A DNA stretch of 11,266 nt from Acidimicrobiia bacterium (GTDB lineage: Bacteria; Actinomycetota; Acidimicrobiia; Spongiisociales; ZC4RG35): contig JAUXMQ010000011.1 in the NCBI GenBank assembly GCA_030623125.1, positions 1 through 11,266 of the forward strand, read 5' to 3'. Below are positions 1 to 6,768 of the stretch, piece after piece. The notes under the pieces are model-generated. The model did not search any database, was not told the DNA's origin, and was given only the letters and a program-made list of their open reading frames with translations. Numbering within the stretch: the stretch's first letter is position 1; each line of letters begins with the position of its first letter. Position numbers and translations under genes: made by a program.

Positions 1-909
1 CCCGATCGCATCTGGGAAGTTGTCTCACAACTCGGTGTGACCATCCTTGGGCTTTCCCCGACGCTGGTGCGCTCCCTCCAGCCTCATGGAGCCGTAGAAG
101 CGGATCGTCACGACTTGTCCAGGCTGAAGACCTTCGGCAGCACCGGAGAGCCCTGGAATCCCGAGCCGTGGTGGTGGTTGTTCCGCGACGTCGGACACGA
201 GAGGGTTCCCATCGTGAACATCTCGGGGGGCACCGAGATCGGGGCATGCATCCTTTCGGTCAATCTCCTCCAGGGGATCAAGCCGACATCGGTTGGCGGC
301 CCTGCGCTGGGGGTCGATGCCGACGTGTACAACGATGCAGGTGTGCCAGTCCGTGGAGAGGTGGGAGAGCTTGTGATGAGGGGCTCATGGCCGGGGATGA
401 CAAGGGGGTTCTGGGGCGAGCCGGAGAGATACATCGCCACCTACTGGTCGCGCTTCGACGACACCTGGGTCCACGGCGACTGGGCATCCATTGACGAAGA
501 CGGGTTCTGGTATCTGCACGGGCGCTCTGACGACACCTTGAACATCGCCGGAAAGAGAATCGGGCCTGCCGAGATCGAGTCGGTCGCGGTGTCGCTTGAC
601 GAGGTCGTCATGGCTGCCGCCATAGGGGTACCTGACGAGTTGAAGGGCGAATCGATTGCCCTCTTCCTCGTACCGGCGCCCGGGGTGACTCCCGATGACA
701 CGCTGACCGCAAAGGTCGAGGCCAGGACGGACGAGACACTCGGCAAGGCCTTCCGCCCCAAAACCATCCGGTGGGTGGATGACCTGCCCCGGACCCGGTC
801 GCAGAATATCATGCGTCGGGTGATCAAGGCGGTAGCGCTCGACACCGATCCGGGGGATCTGACCGGTCTGGAGAACCCGGAGAGTTTGAGCGGCTTGCAG
901 CCCCTCTAG
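1..909 (+). CDS. Acyl-CoA ligase, acetyl-CoA-synthetase-like (AMP-forming), 5'-truncated
   Basis: C-terminal ~300 residues of an ANL-superfamily acyl-CoA synthetase; the reading frame is open to base 1, so the start lies outside the window. Such enzymes activate a carboxylate with ATP and then form the CoA thioester in the cytoplasm. Visible motifs: STGEPW (139-156), the core SGGTE (223-237, replacing the common YGxTE), HGD (472-480), the GRSDD hinge (520-534) and GKRIGPAEIES (550-582). The STGEPWNPE string and the ending DPGDLxxLENPE point to an acetyl/propionyl-CoA-synthetase-like clade rather than MenE. Oddity: the C-terminal motif normally P-K-T-R-S-G-K-x-M-R-R reads PRTRSQNIMRR (787-819), so the catalytic lysine is Asn (codon 805-807). 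Substrate is not predictable. It converges on the DJ-1-like gene, 10 bp away. Confidence 0.92.
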   Translation, partial: PDRIWEVVSQLGVTILGLSPTLVRSLQPHGAVEADRHDLSRLKTFGSTGEPWNPEPWWWLFRDVGHERVPIVNISGGTEIGACILSVNLLQGIKPTSVGGPALGVDADVYNDAGVPVRGEVGELVMRGSWPGMTRGFWGEPERYIATYWSRFDDTWVHGDWASIDEDGFWYLHGRSDDTLNIAGKRIGPAEIESVAVSLDEVVMAAAIGVPDELKGESIALFLVPAPGVTPDDTLTAKVEARTDETLGKAFRPKTIRWVDDLPRTRSQNIMRRVIKAVALDTDPGDLTGLENPESLSGLQPL

Positions 910-924
910 GAGTCTGCTCCTAGA
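905..924. terminator. Hairpin between convergent genes, holding both stop codons
   Basis: Perfect inverted repeat: arms TCTAGGAG (905-912) and CTCCTAGA (917-924), 4-nt loop TCTG. The TAG stop of the acyl-CoA ligase (907-909) is in the left arm and the TAG stop of the opposing DJ-1-like gene (920-922, complement) in the right arm. Its position between convergent genes suggests a bidirectional transcript end. Neither strand has a T-run after the stem (+ continues CCGGTGG, - continues GGGGCTG), so it is not a textbook intrinsic terminator; it may be a factor-dependent or RNA-end-stabilising structure. Confidence 0.45.
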
Positions 925-1510
925 CCGGTGGCGATGGGTCGTACTGGATGTCCCGCTTGACCTGACGAGCGCGTTCGGTGGAGTGAAGCCGGGCAACTAG
1001 ATGTAGGGCCATGTCGATACCCGCGGAGACACCCGACGCGGTGATGACCTCCCCACTGTCGACAAATCGGTCCTCGGGTCGGACCTCGATCGTCTCGTCC
1101 AAACTCGCCAGGAGGTCGAGCGAGCCCCAGTGTGTCGTCGCCGGACGCTGATTCAGCAGACCCGCAGCCGCAAACACCAGCGAGCCGGTGCAGACAGAGG
1201 TCATCAACGTCCCCGCCGCCGCCTGCTCGGAGAGAAACAACTTCACCTGTGCGTCGTCGAGATGGCGTCTGGTCCCACGGCCTCCCGGATAGACGATCAC
1301 GTCAACCCTCCCGAGATCGTTGACGGAGGTGTCAGCGGTGATTCTCATCCCTTTCGCGCAGATAACGGTCCGGCCATCCGTCGAAGCGGTGAAGACGTCC
1401 ACATCGTCTTCCGGATGAGTCAGTTGCCACATGCGTAGCACCTCCCAGGGGCCGACCAGATCCAACTCCTCCATATCGTCAAAACAGATGAGGGCGATCC
1501 GGGTGGTCAT
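920..1510 (-). CDS. DJ-1/PfpI family protein, isonitrile-hydratase-like
   Basis: 196-residue protein of the DJ-1/PfpI (class I glutamine-amidotransferase-like) fold. It carries the nucleophile elbow SVCTGS with Cys107-Thr108, a downstream ATTHW with His127, an early acidic residue in LDLVGPWEV (Asp17), YPGG (74-77) and the closing ASGVSAGIDMAL. This combination resembles bacterial isonitrile hydratase (InhA of Pseudomonas), which hydrates isonitriles to N-substituted formamides; the same signature also occurs in many uncharacterised homologues, so the substrate is inference. I place the start at ATG 1510 (MTTRIALICFD), because an upstream in-frame ATG at 1546 would add 12 non-homologous residues and overlap the preceding dehydrogenase. 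The gene begins 7 bp after that gene's stop with no clear Shine-Dalgarno, which suggests translational coupling. It is cytoplasmic, with no signal peptide. Confidence 0.85.
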   Translation of the reverse strand: MTTRIALICFDDMEELDLVGPWEVLRMWQLTHPEDDVDVFTASTDGRTVICAKGMRITADTSVNDLGRVDVIVYPGGRGTRRHLDDAQVKLFLSEQAAAGTLMTSVCTGSLVFAAAGLLNQRPATTHWGSLDLLASLDETIEVRPEDRFVDSGEVITASGVSAGIDMALHLVARLHSTERARQVKRDIQYDPSPPV

Positions 1511-1517
1511 CTTGGGA

Positions 1518-2288
1518 TCACTTCGGAGGCATTCGCGCCGCGGCATCGAGTCGAATCACCTCACCGTTGATCATCTCATTCTCGATGACCGCCTGAACGA
1601 GATGAGAGAAGTCTTCGGCGGTGCCGAGCCTTTGAGGAAAGACATGAAGTTTGGCCAGTGAGTCACGCAATTCCTGAGGAGCGCCGGCCAGCAGAGGGGT
1701 GTCCATGATGCCTGGCGCAATCGTGACGACGCGGATGCCGGCCCCGGCCAGATCGCGGGCGATTGGCAGCGTCATCGCAACCACGCCGCCCTTCGAGGCG
1801 GAATATGCGGCCTGGCCGACCTGACCCTCAAACGCAGCTATCGATGCAACATTGACTATGACCCCTCTCTCCCCCGTTTCGCCAGGGTCGTTTGTCGCCA
1901 TGACCGCGGCGACGTTTCTGATCATGTCGAACATCCCGATGAGATTGACTCCGATGGTGAACTTGAACAGATCCAGATCGAACAACACCCCATCGCGGGA
2001 GACAACGCGCTGTGCGGGCGCCACACCTGCCGCATTCACCAGCACATCGATAGAGCCAAAGGCTTCATGCGCACCGGACACGGCCGCACTGACGTCTTCG
2101 GAGTTGGATACGTCACAGTGGATAAACCGGGACTCGTCACCAAGCTCTTGCGTCGCCTCCTTGCCACGCTCCTCGTTTATGTCGAGCATTACCACCGATG
2201 CACCTCGACGGACCATCCTTTGAGCAACACCCAGGCCAAGACCAGAGACACCACCAGTGACCACCGCAACCGAACCTTCAACGTCCAA
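1518..2288 (-). CDS. SDR-family 3-hydroxyacyl-CoA dehydrogenase, HSD10-like
   Basis: 256-residue short-chain dehydrogenase closely following the HSD17B10 / type II 3-hydroxyacyl-CoA dehydrogenase pattern. That family oxidises 3-hydroxyacyl-CoA, including 3-hydroxy-2-methylbutyryl-CoA of isoleucine breakdown, with NAD+. Visible: TGGVSGLG cofactor motif (11-18), Asp36 at the end of strand 2 (favours NAD over NADP), NAAG (85-88), Asn114, catalytic Ser149, Tyr162 and Lys166 in AAFEGQVGQAAYSASKGG, and the family-typical tail INGEVIRLDAAARM. The start is a TTG at 2288 with an excellent Shine-Dalgarno (AAGGAGGT) 6 nt upstream; the frame stays open to 2477 but that extension would run into murI on the other strand and has no homology. 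It is divergent from murI and co-directional with the DJ-1-like gene. The acyl-CoA ligase next door fits the same metabolism. Confidence 0.92.
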   Translation of the reverse strand: MDVEGSVAVVTGGVSGLGLGVAQRMVRRGASVVMLDINEERGKEATQELGDESRFIHCDVSNSEDVSAAVSGAHEAFGSIDVLVNAAGVAPAQRVVSRDGVLFDLDLFKFTIGVNLIGMFDMIRNVAAVMATNDPGETGERGVIVNVASIAAFEGQVGQAAYSASKGGVVAMTLPIARDLAGAGIRVVTIAPGIMDTPLLAGAPQELRDSLAKLHVFPQRLGTAEDFSHLVQAVIENEMINGEVIRLDAAARMPPK

Positions 2289-2293
2289 CCTGA

Positions 2294-2301
2294 ACCTCCT
2301 T
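2294..2301 (-). promoter_or_regulatory. Strong Shine-Dalgarno fixing a TTG start
   Basis: On the - strand this reads AAGGAGGT, with the AGGAGG core six bases before TTG (2288-2286). It is the best ribosome binding site in the window. It decides the start of the dehydrogenase against the much longer open frame. Confidence 0.85.
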
Positions 2302-2315
2302 CGACTAACAGTCGA
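2301..2315. promoter_or_regulatory. 15-bp palindrome in the 36-bp divergent gap
   Basis: Perfect inverted repeat TCGACT-AAC-AGTCGA between the start codons of the dehydrogenase (TTG 2288, - strand) and murI (ATG 2325, + strand). It abuts the dehydrogenase ribosome binding site. The gap is too short for two full promoters, so the -35/-10 elements of each gene would have to lie within the other gene; I see no convincing ones. The palindrome could be an operator or a chance repeat; function is inference. Confidence 0.3.
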
Positions 2316-2324
2316 CGGTAACCC

Positions 2325-3095
2325 ATGATCGGTGTCTTCGACTCGGGACTCGGCGGGCTTTCGGTTCTCATCGAAATCAAGATGCTGGCACCCAACGCCG
2401 ACCTTCTCTATGTTGCCGACCGGGCCAGGGCGCCGTACGGAAACAGGAGCCTCGACGAGGTCCGCTCGATGTCTCACGAGGTGGCCACCTGGCTCATCCA
2501 GCAGGGGGCGGAGACACTGGTGGTCGCCTGCAACACGGCGTCCGCTGCTGCCCTGGACTCGCTACGAGAGTCGTGCCAGGAGATTCCGATAATCGGCATG
2601 GAGCCCGCTGTGAAACCTGCCGCCGCCGCCTCTGAGACAGGAGTAATCGGTGTGTTTGCCACCAAGGCCACATTTCAGGGTCGTCTCTTCGAGTCCGTGG
2701 TGAGCGACCACGCGGGAAATGCCCAGGTGGTCACTCGAGCCTGTCCGGAGTGGGTCGAAATGGTCGAGCGAGGAGAGTTCGCCGGCCCCGATGTCGATTC
2801 AACTATCACCGCCGCTCTGATTCCGATGATCGATGAGGGGGCAGACGTCCTCGTTCTCGGGTGCACTCACTTCTCCTTCCTCCGACCGGTCATCGAAAGG
2901 ATCGCCGGCCCGGGGATCACCGTCATCGACCCGGCGCCTGCCGTGGCGGCCCAGACGATTCGAGTGGCAGGTGTCATCGGAGGCGAGGGCCGGGTGCGGT
3001 TGGCAGCATCAGGTGATCCGTCCGTCTTCGCCCGACTGGCAAGCGACGTTGGCATCGTCTACTCGTCCGGGGAGGTTCTACCCTTCCCGGAGTGA
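2325..3095 (+). CDS. murI: Glutamate racemase
   Basis: 256-residue cofactor-independent racemase converting L- to D-glutamate for peptidoglycan; the length is normal for the family. Both catalytic cysteines are present: Cys69 in VVACNTASAAAL and Cys180 in LGCTHFSFL, with His182 next to the second. Other landmarks are IGVFDSGLGGLSV (2-14) with its conserved Asp6, YVADRARAPYG (29-39), GMEPAVKPA (91-99), and ACPEWVEMVERGEF (139-152). ATG 2325 is the natural start because the family begins with this IGVFDSG strand, although no good Shine-Dalgarno precedes it. The stop overlaps the GTG start of the isochorismate synthase by 4 nt, so cell-wall and menaquinone synthesis are joined in one transcript here. 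Confidence 0.96.
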   Translation: MIGVFDSGLGGLSVLIEIKMLAPNADLLYVADRARAPYGNRSLDEVRSMSHEVATWLIQQGAETLVVACNTASAAALDSLRESCQEIPIIGMEPAVKPAAAASETGVIGVFATKATFQGRLFESVVSDHAGNAQVVTRACPEWVEMVERGEFAGPDVDSTITAALIPMIDEGADVLVLGCTHFSFLRPVIERIAGPGITVIDPAPAVAAQTIRVAGVIGGEGRVRLAASGDPSVFARLASDVGIVYSSGEVLPFPE

Positions 3096-4129
3096 CCAAG
3101 GCCGCTCAACCCAATCTGGCATGGATTCGCCACGGCCGTGCCCTCATCGGTCGGGGCCCGTCTCAAGGCTTCGATCCGGGAGCCGGGCCTCTTCGCTACC
3201 TGCGAGCTCTGACGGCTCTTCGGAAGAGTGGGAGACAGTTCGCCATGGCATCGTTCACTTTCGACCTCGAGGAGAGAGGTTCGGTCATCGAGATGACGGA
3301 GGATGTCGTTGATATGGATGTGGAGGAGATTTCCCCACCCGACCGTGCCCTACCCGATGGCCGAATCGTCTCCGACGGGGCTGCCGGATGGCAAACAGCG
3401 ATGTCGGCGGCACTGGAATCGATCGAAGCCGGGACGATCCAAAAGGTGGTGATCGCCCGTCAGGTCGATATCGAGTTCGATTCGGAGGTCCCCGTCGAGG
3501 TTGTTGTTGACCGTCTCCGGGCGAGCGAATCGGATAGTTACACCTTTCAGGTCAAAGGTCTGGTGGGAGCCAGTCCCGAGCTTCTGGTCTCCCTTCAGGA
3601 TGGGCGGATCTCGTCACTGGCACTCGCCGGTACGGCGTCGGAAGCAGAAAACCTCGTCTCGGACAAGATGGACCGAGAACACGCCCTTTCATCGTCGTCC
3701 GTGGAGGAAAGGATCAAGGCTCACACGACGTCGCTCGACGTGCAACAGCGAACGGTGCTCCGGTTCGGCGACATAAACCATCTGGCGACCAGATTCGTGG
3801 GACCGGCAACCACCGGCACCACCGTCATGGACGTGCTGGGGTCCCTTCATCCAACGGCGGCCGTTTCGGGAAAGCCACCGGACGCCTCGACAAGGATGAT
3901 CAGGGATGTCGAGCCAAGATCTCGAGGCAGGTACGGGGGACCCGTCGGCTGGTTCAACGCCGACGGAGACGGTGAGTTCGCCATCGCCCTTCGTTGCGGT
4001 CTGTTCGCCGACAGGACGGTCACTCTCTATGCCGGGGGCGGGATCGTGGCCGGCTCGAACGTCGACTTCGAGTTTGCCGAGACGGAGTTGAAGCTCCGCC
4101 CGATGCTCAAGGCACTAGGGCTGCAATAG
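3092..4129 (+). CDS. menF: Isochorismate synthase (menaquinone pathway)
   Basis: 345-residue chorismate-binding enzyme converting chorismate to isochorismate, the entry to classical menaquinone synthesis. Visible: general base Lys118 in QKVVIARQ and general acid Glu163 in GASPELLV, 45 residues apart as in E. coli MenF (Lys190/Glu235); LALAGTAS (176-183); DREH (194-197); LHPTAAVSGKP (252-262); the E..SRGRYGGPVGW block (274-287), whose GPVGW favours isochorismate rather than anthranilate synthase; and AGGGIVAGSN...FAETELK (314-334) with Mg-binding Glu330. It is shorter than E. coli MenF (431 aa) because the variable N-terminal half is trimmed. GTG start overlaps the murI stop (GTGA). Nearby menD and menC argue for menaquinone rather than siderophore synthesis (entC). 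Its 3' end overlaps that of menD by 15 bp. Confidence 0.9.
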   Translation: MTKAAQPNLAWIRHGRALIGRGPSQGFDPGAGPLRYLRALTALRKSGRQFAMASFTFDLEERGSVIEMTEDVVDMDVEEISPPDRALPDGRIVSDGAAGWQTAMSAALESIEAGTIQKVVIARQVDIEFDSEVPVEVVVDRLRASESDSYTFQVKGLVGASPELLVSLQDGRISSLALAGTASEAENLVSDKMDREHALSSSSVEERIKAHTTSLDVQQRTVLRFGDINHLATRFVGPATTGTTVMDVLGSLHPTAAVSGKPPDASTRMIRDVEPRSRGRYGGPVGWFNADGDGEFAIALRCGLFADRTVTLYAGGGIVAGSNVDFEFAETELKLRPMLKALGLQ

Positions 4130-5812
4130 AGACACAAACTCGCGGCTCACCTCTTCGAGCATCTGGCGGGTCTCCAGGTCGGCCCGGCGTTCGATCGGCA
4201 CGCGGATCAGATGCCGCCCGCCTCGGTCGAGTCTCTCCATAGAAGCGGAGGTTGCCTGTTCGGGTTTCTCGACTGTCATGAACCCGAGGTTGTGGAATCG
4301 CGCCAGTTGCCCGAGGTCCCGGCCGTGCGGAGTAACAAAGAGCCTCTCGTAGAACGGCGCATGGGCCGCCGGTGGGAGATCGTCGAACAGCCCGCCCCCA
4401 TCGTTGTCGAGCACGATCATCACGAGATCGTCGACTACATCACAGAGAAAGCCATTCGAGTCGTGGAGCAGCGACAGATCGCCCGATATCGCCAATGTGC
4501 GCGATGTCGCCGAAGCAACTCCGAGGGCGGTGGACACAAATCCATCGATTCCCGAGGCGCCCCTATTGGCGATCACGGTGCCCCGGCGGGTGAGATGGCT
4601 GTCGACCTCACGAATCGGGAGGGACGAGGCAACCACCAACCTTTCCCATGAGACATCGTTGAGAGAACGAGCGATCGAAGCGCCGGACGGAACGGTGACC
4701 TCGTCGAGACTCCGGTCGATGGTCTCCCGGAGCTGTCGGTCGGCCTCCAACCACGCTTCGACCCAATAGGGAGCCGTCTTGGTGGTGGCCGCGCTCCTGA
4801 GGGTGGCCACAGGCTCGGCGTGGAGAACATGGGTGGCGTTCCGTCGTGGATCGATTCTCCTCCCCCAGGCGTCCACCCGGATTCGCTGGCCGACCGCCGA
4901 CTCGATCAGATCCTCGAGACGCTGACTCGGTCCAACCGCCCCGACCACGAAGACCGTCTCGGGAGTCAGATGCCGAGGAACACCACCGATGAGCAAATGG
5001 TGATAGGTGCTCACCACCGTCTCGCCACGCATGCCGGACAAAGCCGTCGCCAGAACCGGCCATCCGAGAGCCTCGGCCGCCTCAATCAAACCGCCGCGGT
5101 CGTATTCACCCTCGCCGGCGATGACCAGCCCCCGCGACGGGCCGACCAGAGGCAGAACCGCCGACTGTGGCACCGGGATCACCGGATTGATCCACGGCGC
5201 ATCTTCCTGCCGACCGTCGGTGGAGAACGGATATCCGAGACCTTGAGTCCGCCCGTCATCTGTGACCGGAACCGTCGGCTCGCGGAATGCCAGGTTGAGA
5301 TGCACCGGGCCCGGCCGGTCTCCTTGCCCAAGTGCGGCGGCAACAGCCTCCGAGACGGTCGAGCGCCACGATTCGTTGAGATTCACATCCGACCCCGGAG
5401 CCTCCACGTCGCCGAAGAACCGGACTCTGTCGCCATAGAGTCGTATCTGGTCGATCGTCTGGTTTGCTCCGACACCACGTAGCTCCACAGGGCGATCCGC
5501 CGACAGCACGATGAGAGGGGTCAGCGACATATCCGCCTCAACGACAGCAGGGAAGTAATTGGCAGGAGCCGTCCCCGACGTAGACAGCACCGCAGCCGGA
5601 AACCCGGTCGCCTTGGCTCGCCCCAACGCGTGAAAAGCAGCTGATCGCTCGTCCAGCACGACCCTGGTCTCGAGGTCGGGATGTGCCGCAGCGGCTATCG
5701 CCAGAGCCGCCGAGCGAGACCCCGGCGAGATCACCACAAGACCGATCCCATCTCTCCACAGCTCATCCACCATGGCCCGCGCCATTGCCGTGCTCGGGTT
5801 GGGCTGACTCAA
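4115..5812 (-). CDS. menD: SEPHCHC synthase MenD (2-succinyl-5-enolpyruvyl-6-hydroxy-3-cyclohexene-1-carboxylate synthase)
   Basis: 565-residue thiamine-diphosphate enzyme that joins isochorismate and 2-oxoglutarate with loss of CO2. Visible: NPSTA at the N-terminus, SPGSRSA (29-35), the ThDP-activating Glu55 in VVLDERSAAFHALG, LSTSGTAPANYFPAV (76-90), LSADRPVELRGVGANQTIDQ (103-122), NRGASGIDG (416-424), and the ThDP/Mg motif GDLSLLHDSNG...NDGGGLF (444-476). The length is typical. I choose TTG 5812: it gives the expected short leader before NPSTA, overlaps the menC stop by 4 nt (TTGA), and has GAGGTG 5 nt upstream. The frame is open to 5881, but that would add 23 residues lying inside menC. 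It is last in a coupled run of four genes and runs tail to tail into the isochorismate synthase. Confidence 0.95.
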   Translation of the reverse strand: MSQPNPSTAMARAMVDELWRDGIGLVVISPGSRSAALAIAAAAHPDLETRVVLDERSAAFHALGRAKATGFPAAVLSTSGTAPANYFPAVVEADMSLTPLIVLSADRPVELRGVGANQTIDQIRLYGDRVRFFGDVEAPGSDVNLNESWRSTVSEAVAAALGQGDRPGPVHLNLAFREPTVPVTDDGRTQGLGYPFSTDGRQEDAPWINPVIPVPQSAVLPLVGPSRGLVIAGEGEYDRGGLIEAAEALGWPVLATALSGMRGETVVSTYHHLLIGGVPRHLTPETVFVVGAVGPSQRLEDLIESAVGQRIRVDAWGRRIDPRRNATHVLHAEPVATLRSAATTKTAPYWVEAWLEADRQLRETIDRSLDEVTVPSGASIARSLNDVSWERLVVASSLPIREVDSHLTRRGTVIANRGASGIDGFVSTALGVASATSRTLAISGDLSLLHDSNGFLCDVVDDLVMIVLDNDGGGLFDDLPPAAHAPFYERLFVTPHGRDLGQLARFHNLGFMTVEKPEQATSASMERLDRGGRHLIRVPIERRADLETRQMLEEVSREFVSLLQP

Positions 5813-6768
5813 GTGAGCACCTCGGCCGCGGCTCGCAGTCTGCGGAGCAACTCGGCCGATCGTGAGCGCTTCGGTCGCCACCGCTCGAGAAGATCCGGAT
5901 CCGGCTCGGGGCGTCGAACTTCGAGCATGCCGTTTCTGGGGATGAGTGGGCTCGGAGTCGGGTCGCCTTCGATGAGAGCCACGGTCCCCAGACCACAGGC
6001 GTAAGGCAGCTCATCGAGCAGCGAGGCTGCAAGCAACCCGGCGTACATGCCTACCGAGGTCTCCAGCGCCGACGAGATGACAATAGGGACTGTGGATCGC
6101 CTGGCGAGGTCGAGCACCCGCACCACCCCACCCATGGGCTGGCACTTCAGAATCAGCACGTCGGCCGCGCCTTCCTCGATAACTCGCAAGGGATGGCGGC
6201 TCTCCCGGACGAGCTCGTCGGCCGCGATGAGAACATCGGTGCGCCTGCGCAGTTCTGACATGTCCTCGATTGTGGCGACGGGCTGTTCGGCGTACTGGAG
6301 GTTGAATCGCGAGAGCGACTCGAGCCGCCTGCTGGCGGTATCGAGATCCCAAGAGGCATTCACGTCGATGCGGATATGGCCGGAGGCGCCCAATGCATCT
6401 CGCACAGCGGCCAGCCTCTCCTCATCGTCGACCTCGGTATCGCCCGGGTTCCCAATCTTCACCTTCGCGGTGCTGGCGCCCGACTCCGCGACCAGGGATG
6501 CCGCAGTATCCGGGGCGACCGCGGGAACCGTCACATTCACCGGGATCGCCGACCGCCCGGCGTCGGGGATGGTCCCGCAGGCGAGCTCCAGTGCCGCCGC
6601 TAGCCATCTTGCGGTGACGACTGGCGGATAGTCGGGAAAGGGCGAGAACTCCCCCCAGCCCGATGGGCCCTTCATGAGCACAGCCTCCCGGTGATCGACA
6701 CGACGAAAGGGATGACGCATGGGGATGCGGACCGGGTAAAGCTCCAGTGATTCGAGTACCGGGGTCAT
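5809..6768 (-). CDS. menC: o-Succinylbenzoate synthase MenC
   Basis: 319-residue enolase-superfamily enzyme that dehydrates SHCHC to o-succinylbenzoate in menaquinone synthesis. The barrel active-site set is complete: Lys102/Lys104 in AKVKIG, metal ligands Asp135 (RIDVNASWD), Glu161 (YAEQPV) and Asp184 (AADEL), and second-barrel Lys208 in LILKCQPMGG. The spacing of these residues is close to that in E. coli MenC. The N-terminal capping segment has PFRR (20-23) and WGEFSPFPDYP (38-48), the latter typical of this family. Related dipeptide epimerases and N-acylamino acid racemases share the fold, but direct coupling to menD settles the role. ATG 6768 overlaps the cytochrome stop (ATGA), and the menC stop overlaps the menD start (TTGA). 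Confidence 0.94.
   Translation of the reverse strand: MTPVLESLELYPVRIPMRHPFRRVDHREAVLMKGPSGWGEFSPFPDYPPVVTARWLAAALELACGTIPDAGRSAIPVNVTVPAVAPDTAASLVAESGASTAKVKIGNPGDTEVDDEERLAAVRDALGASGHIRIDVNASWDLDTASRRLESLSRFNLQYAEQPVATIEDMSELRRRTDVLIAADELVRESRHPLRVIEEGAADVLILKCQPMGGVVRVLDLARRSTVPIVISSALETSVGMYAGLLAASLLDELPYACGLGTVALIEGDPTPSPLIPRNGMLEVRRPEPDPDLLERWRPKRSRSAELLRRLRAAAEVLT
5818..5823 (-). promoter_or_regulatory. Ribosome binding site for the menD TTG start
   Basis: Reads GAGGTG on the - strand, five bases before TTG 5812-5810, inside the last codons of menC. With the TTGA stop/start overlap it supports the short form of MenD. Confidence 0.6.

Noticed and set aside
1..909. Identity of the acyl-CoA ligase as MenE (o-succinylbenzoate-CoA ligase)
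   Set aside because: Tempting because of the menaquinone genes nearby, but STGEPWNPE, SGGTE and the C-terminal wording match acetyl-CoA-synthetase-like enzymes, and the gene is separated from the men genes by an oppositely oriented unit.
385..996. 203-residue - strand open frame under the acyl-CoA ligase
   Set aside because: It runs antisense to a clearly conserved ligase domain, overlaps the DJ-1-like gene at its end and shows no family features.
2289..2477. N-terminal extension of the HSD10-like dehydrogenase to 2477
   Set aside because: The extra 63 residues have no resemblance to SDR proteins, overlap murI on the other strand, and the TTG at 2288 has a strong ribosome binding site and gives the normal family length.
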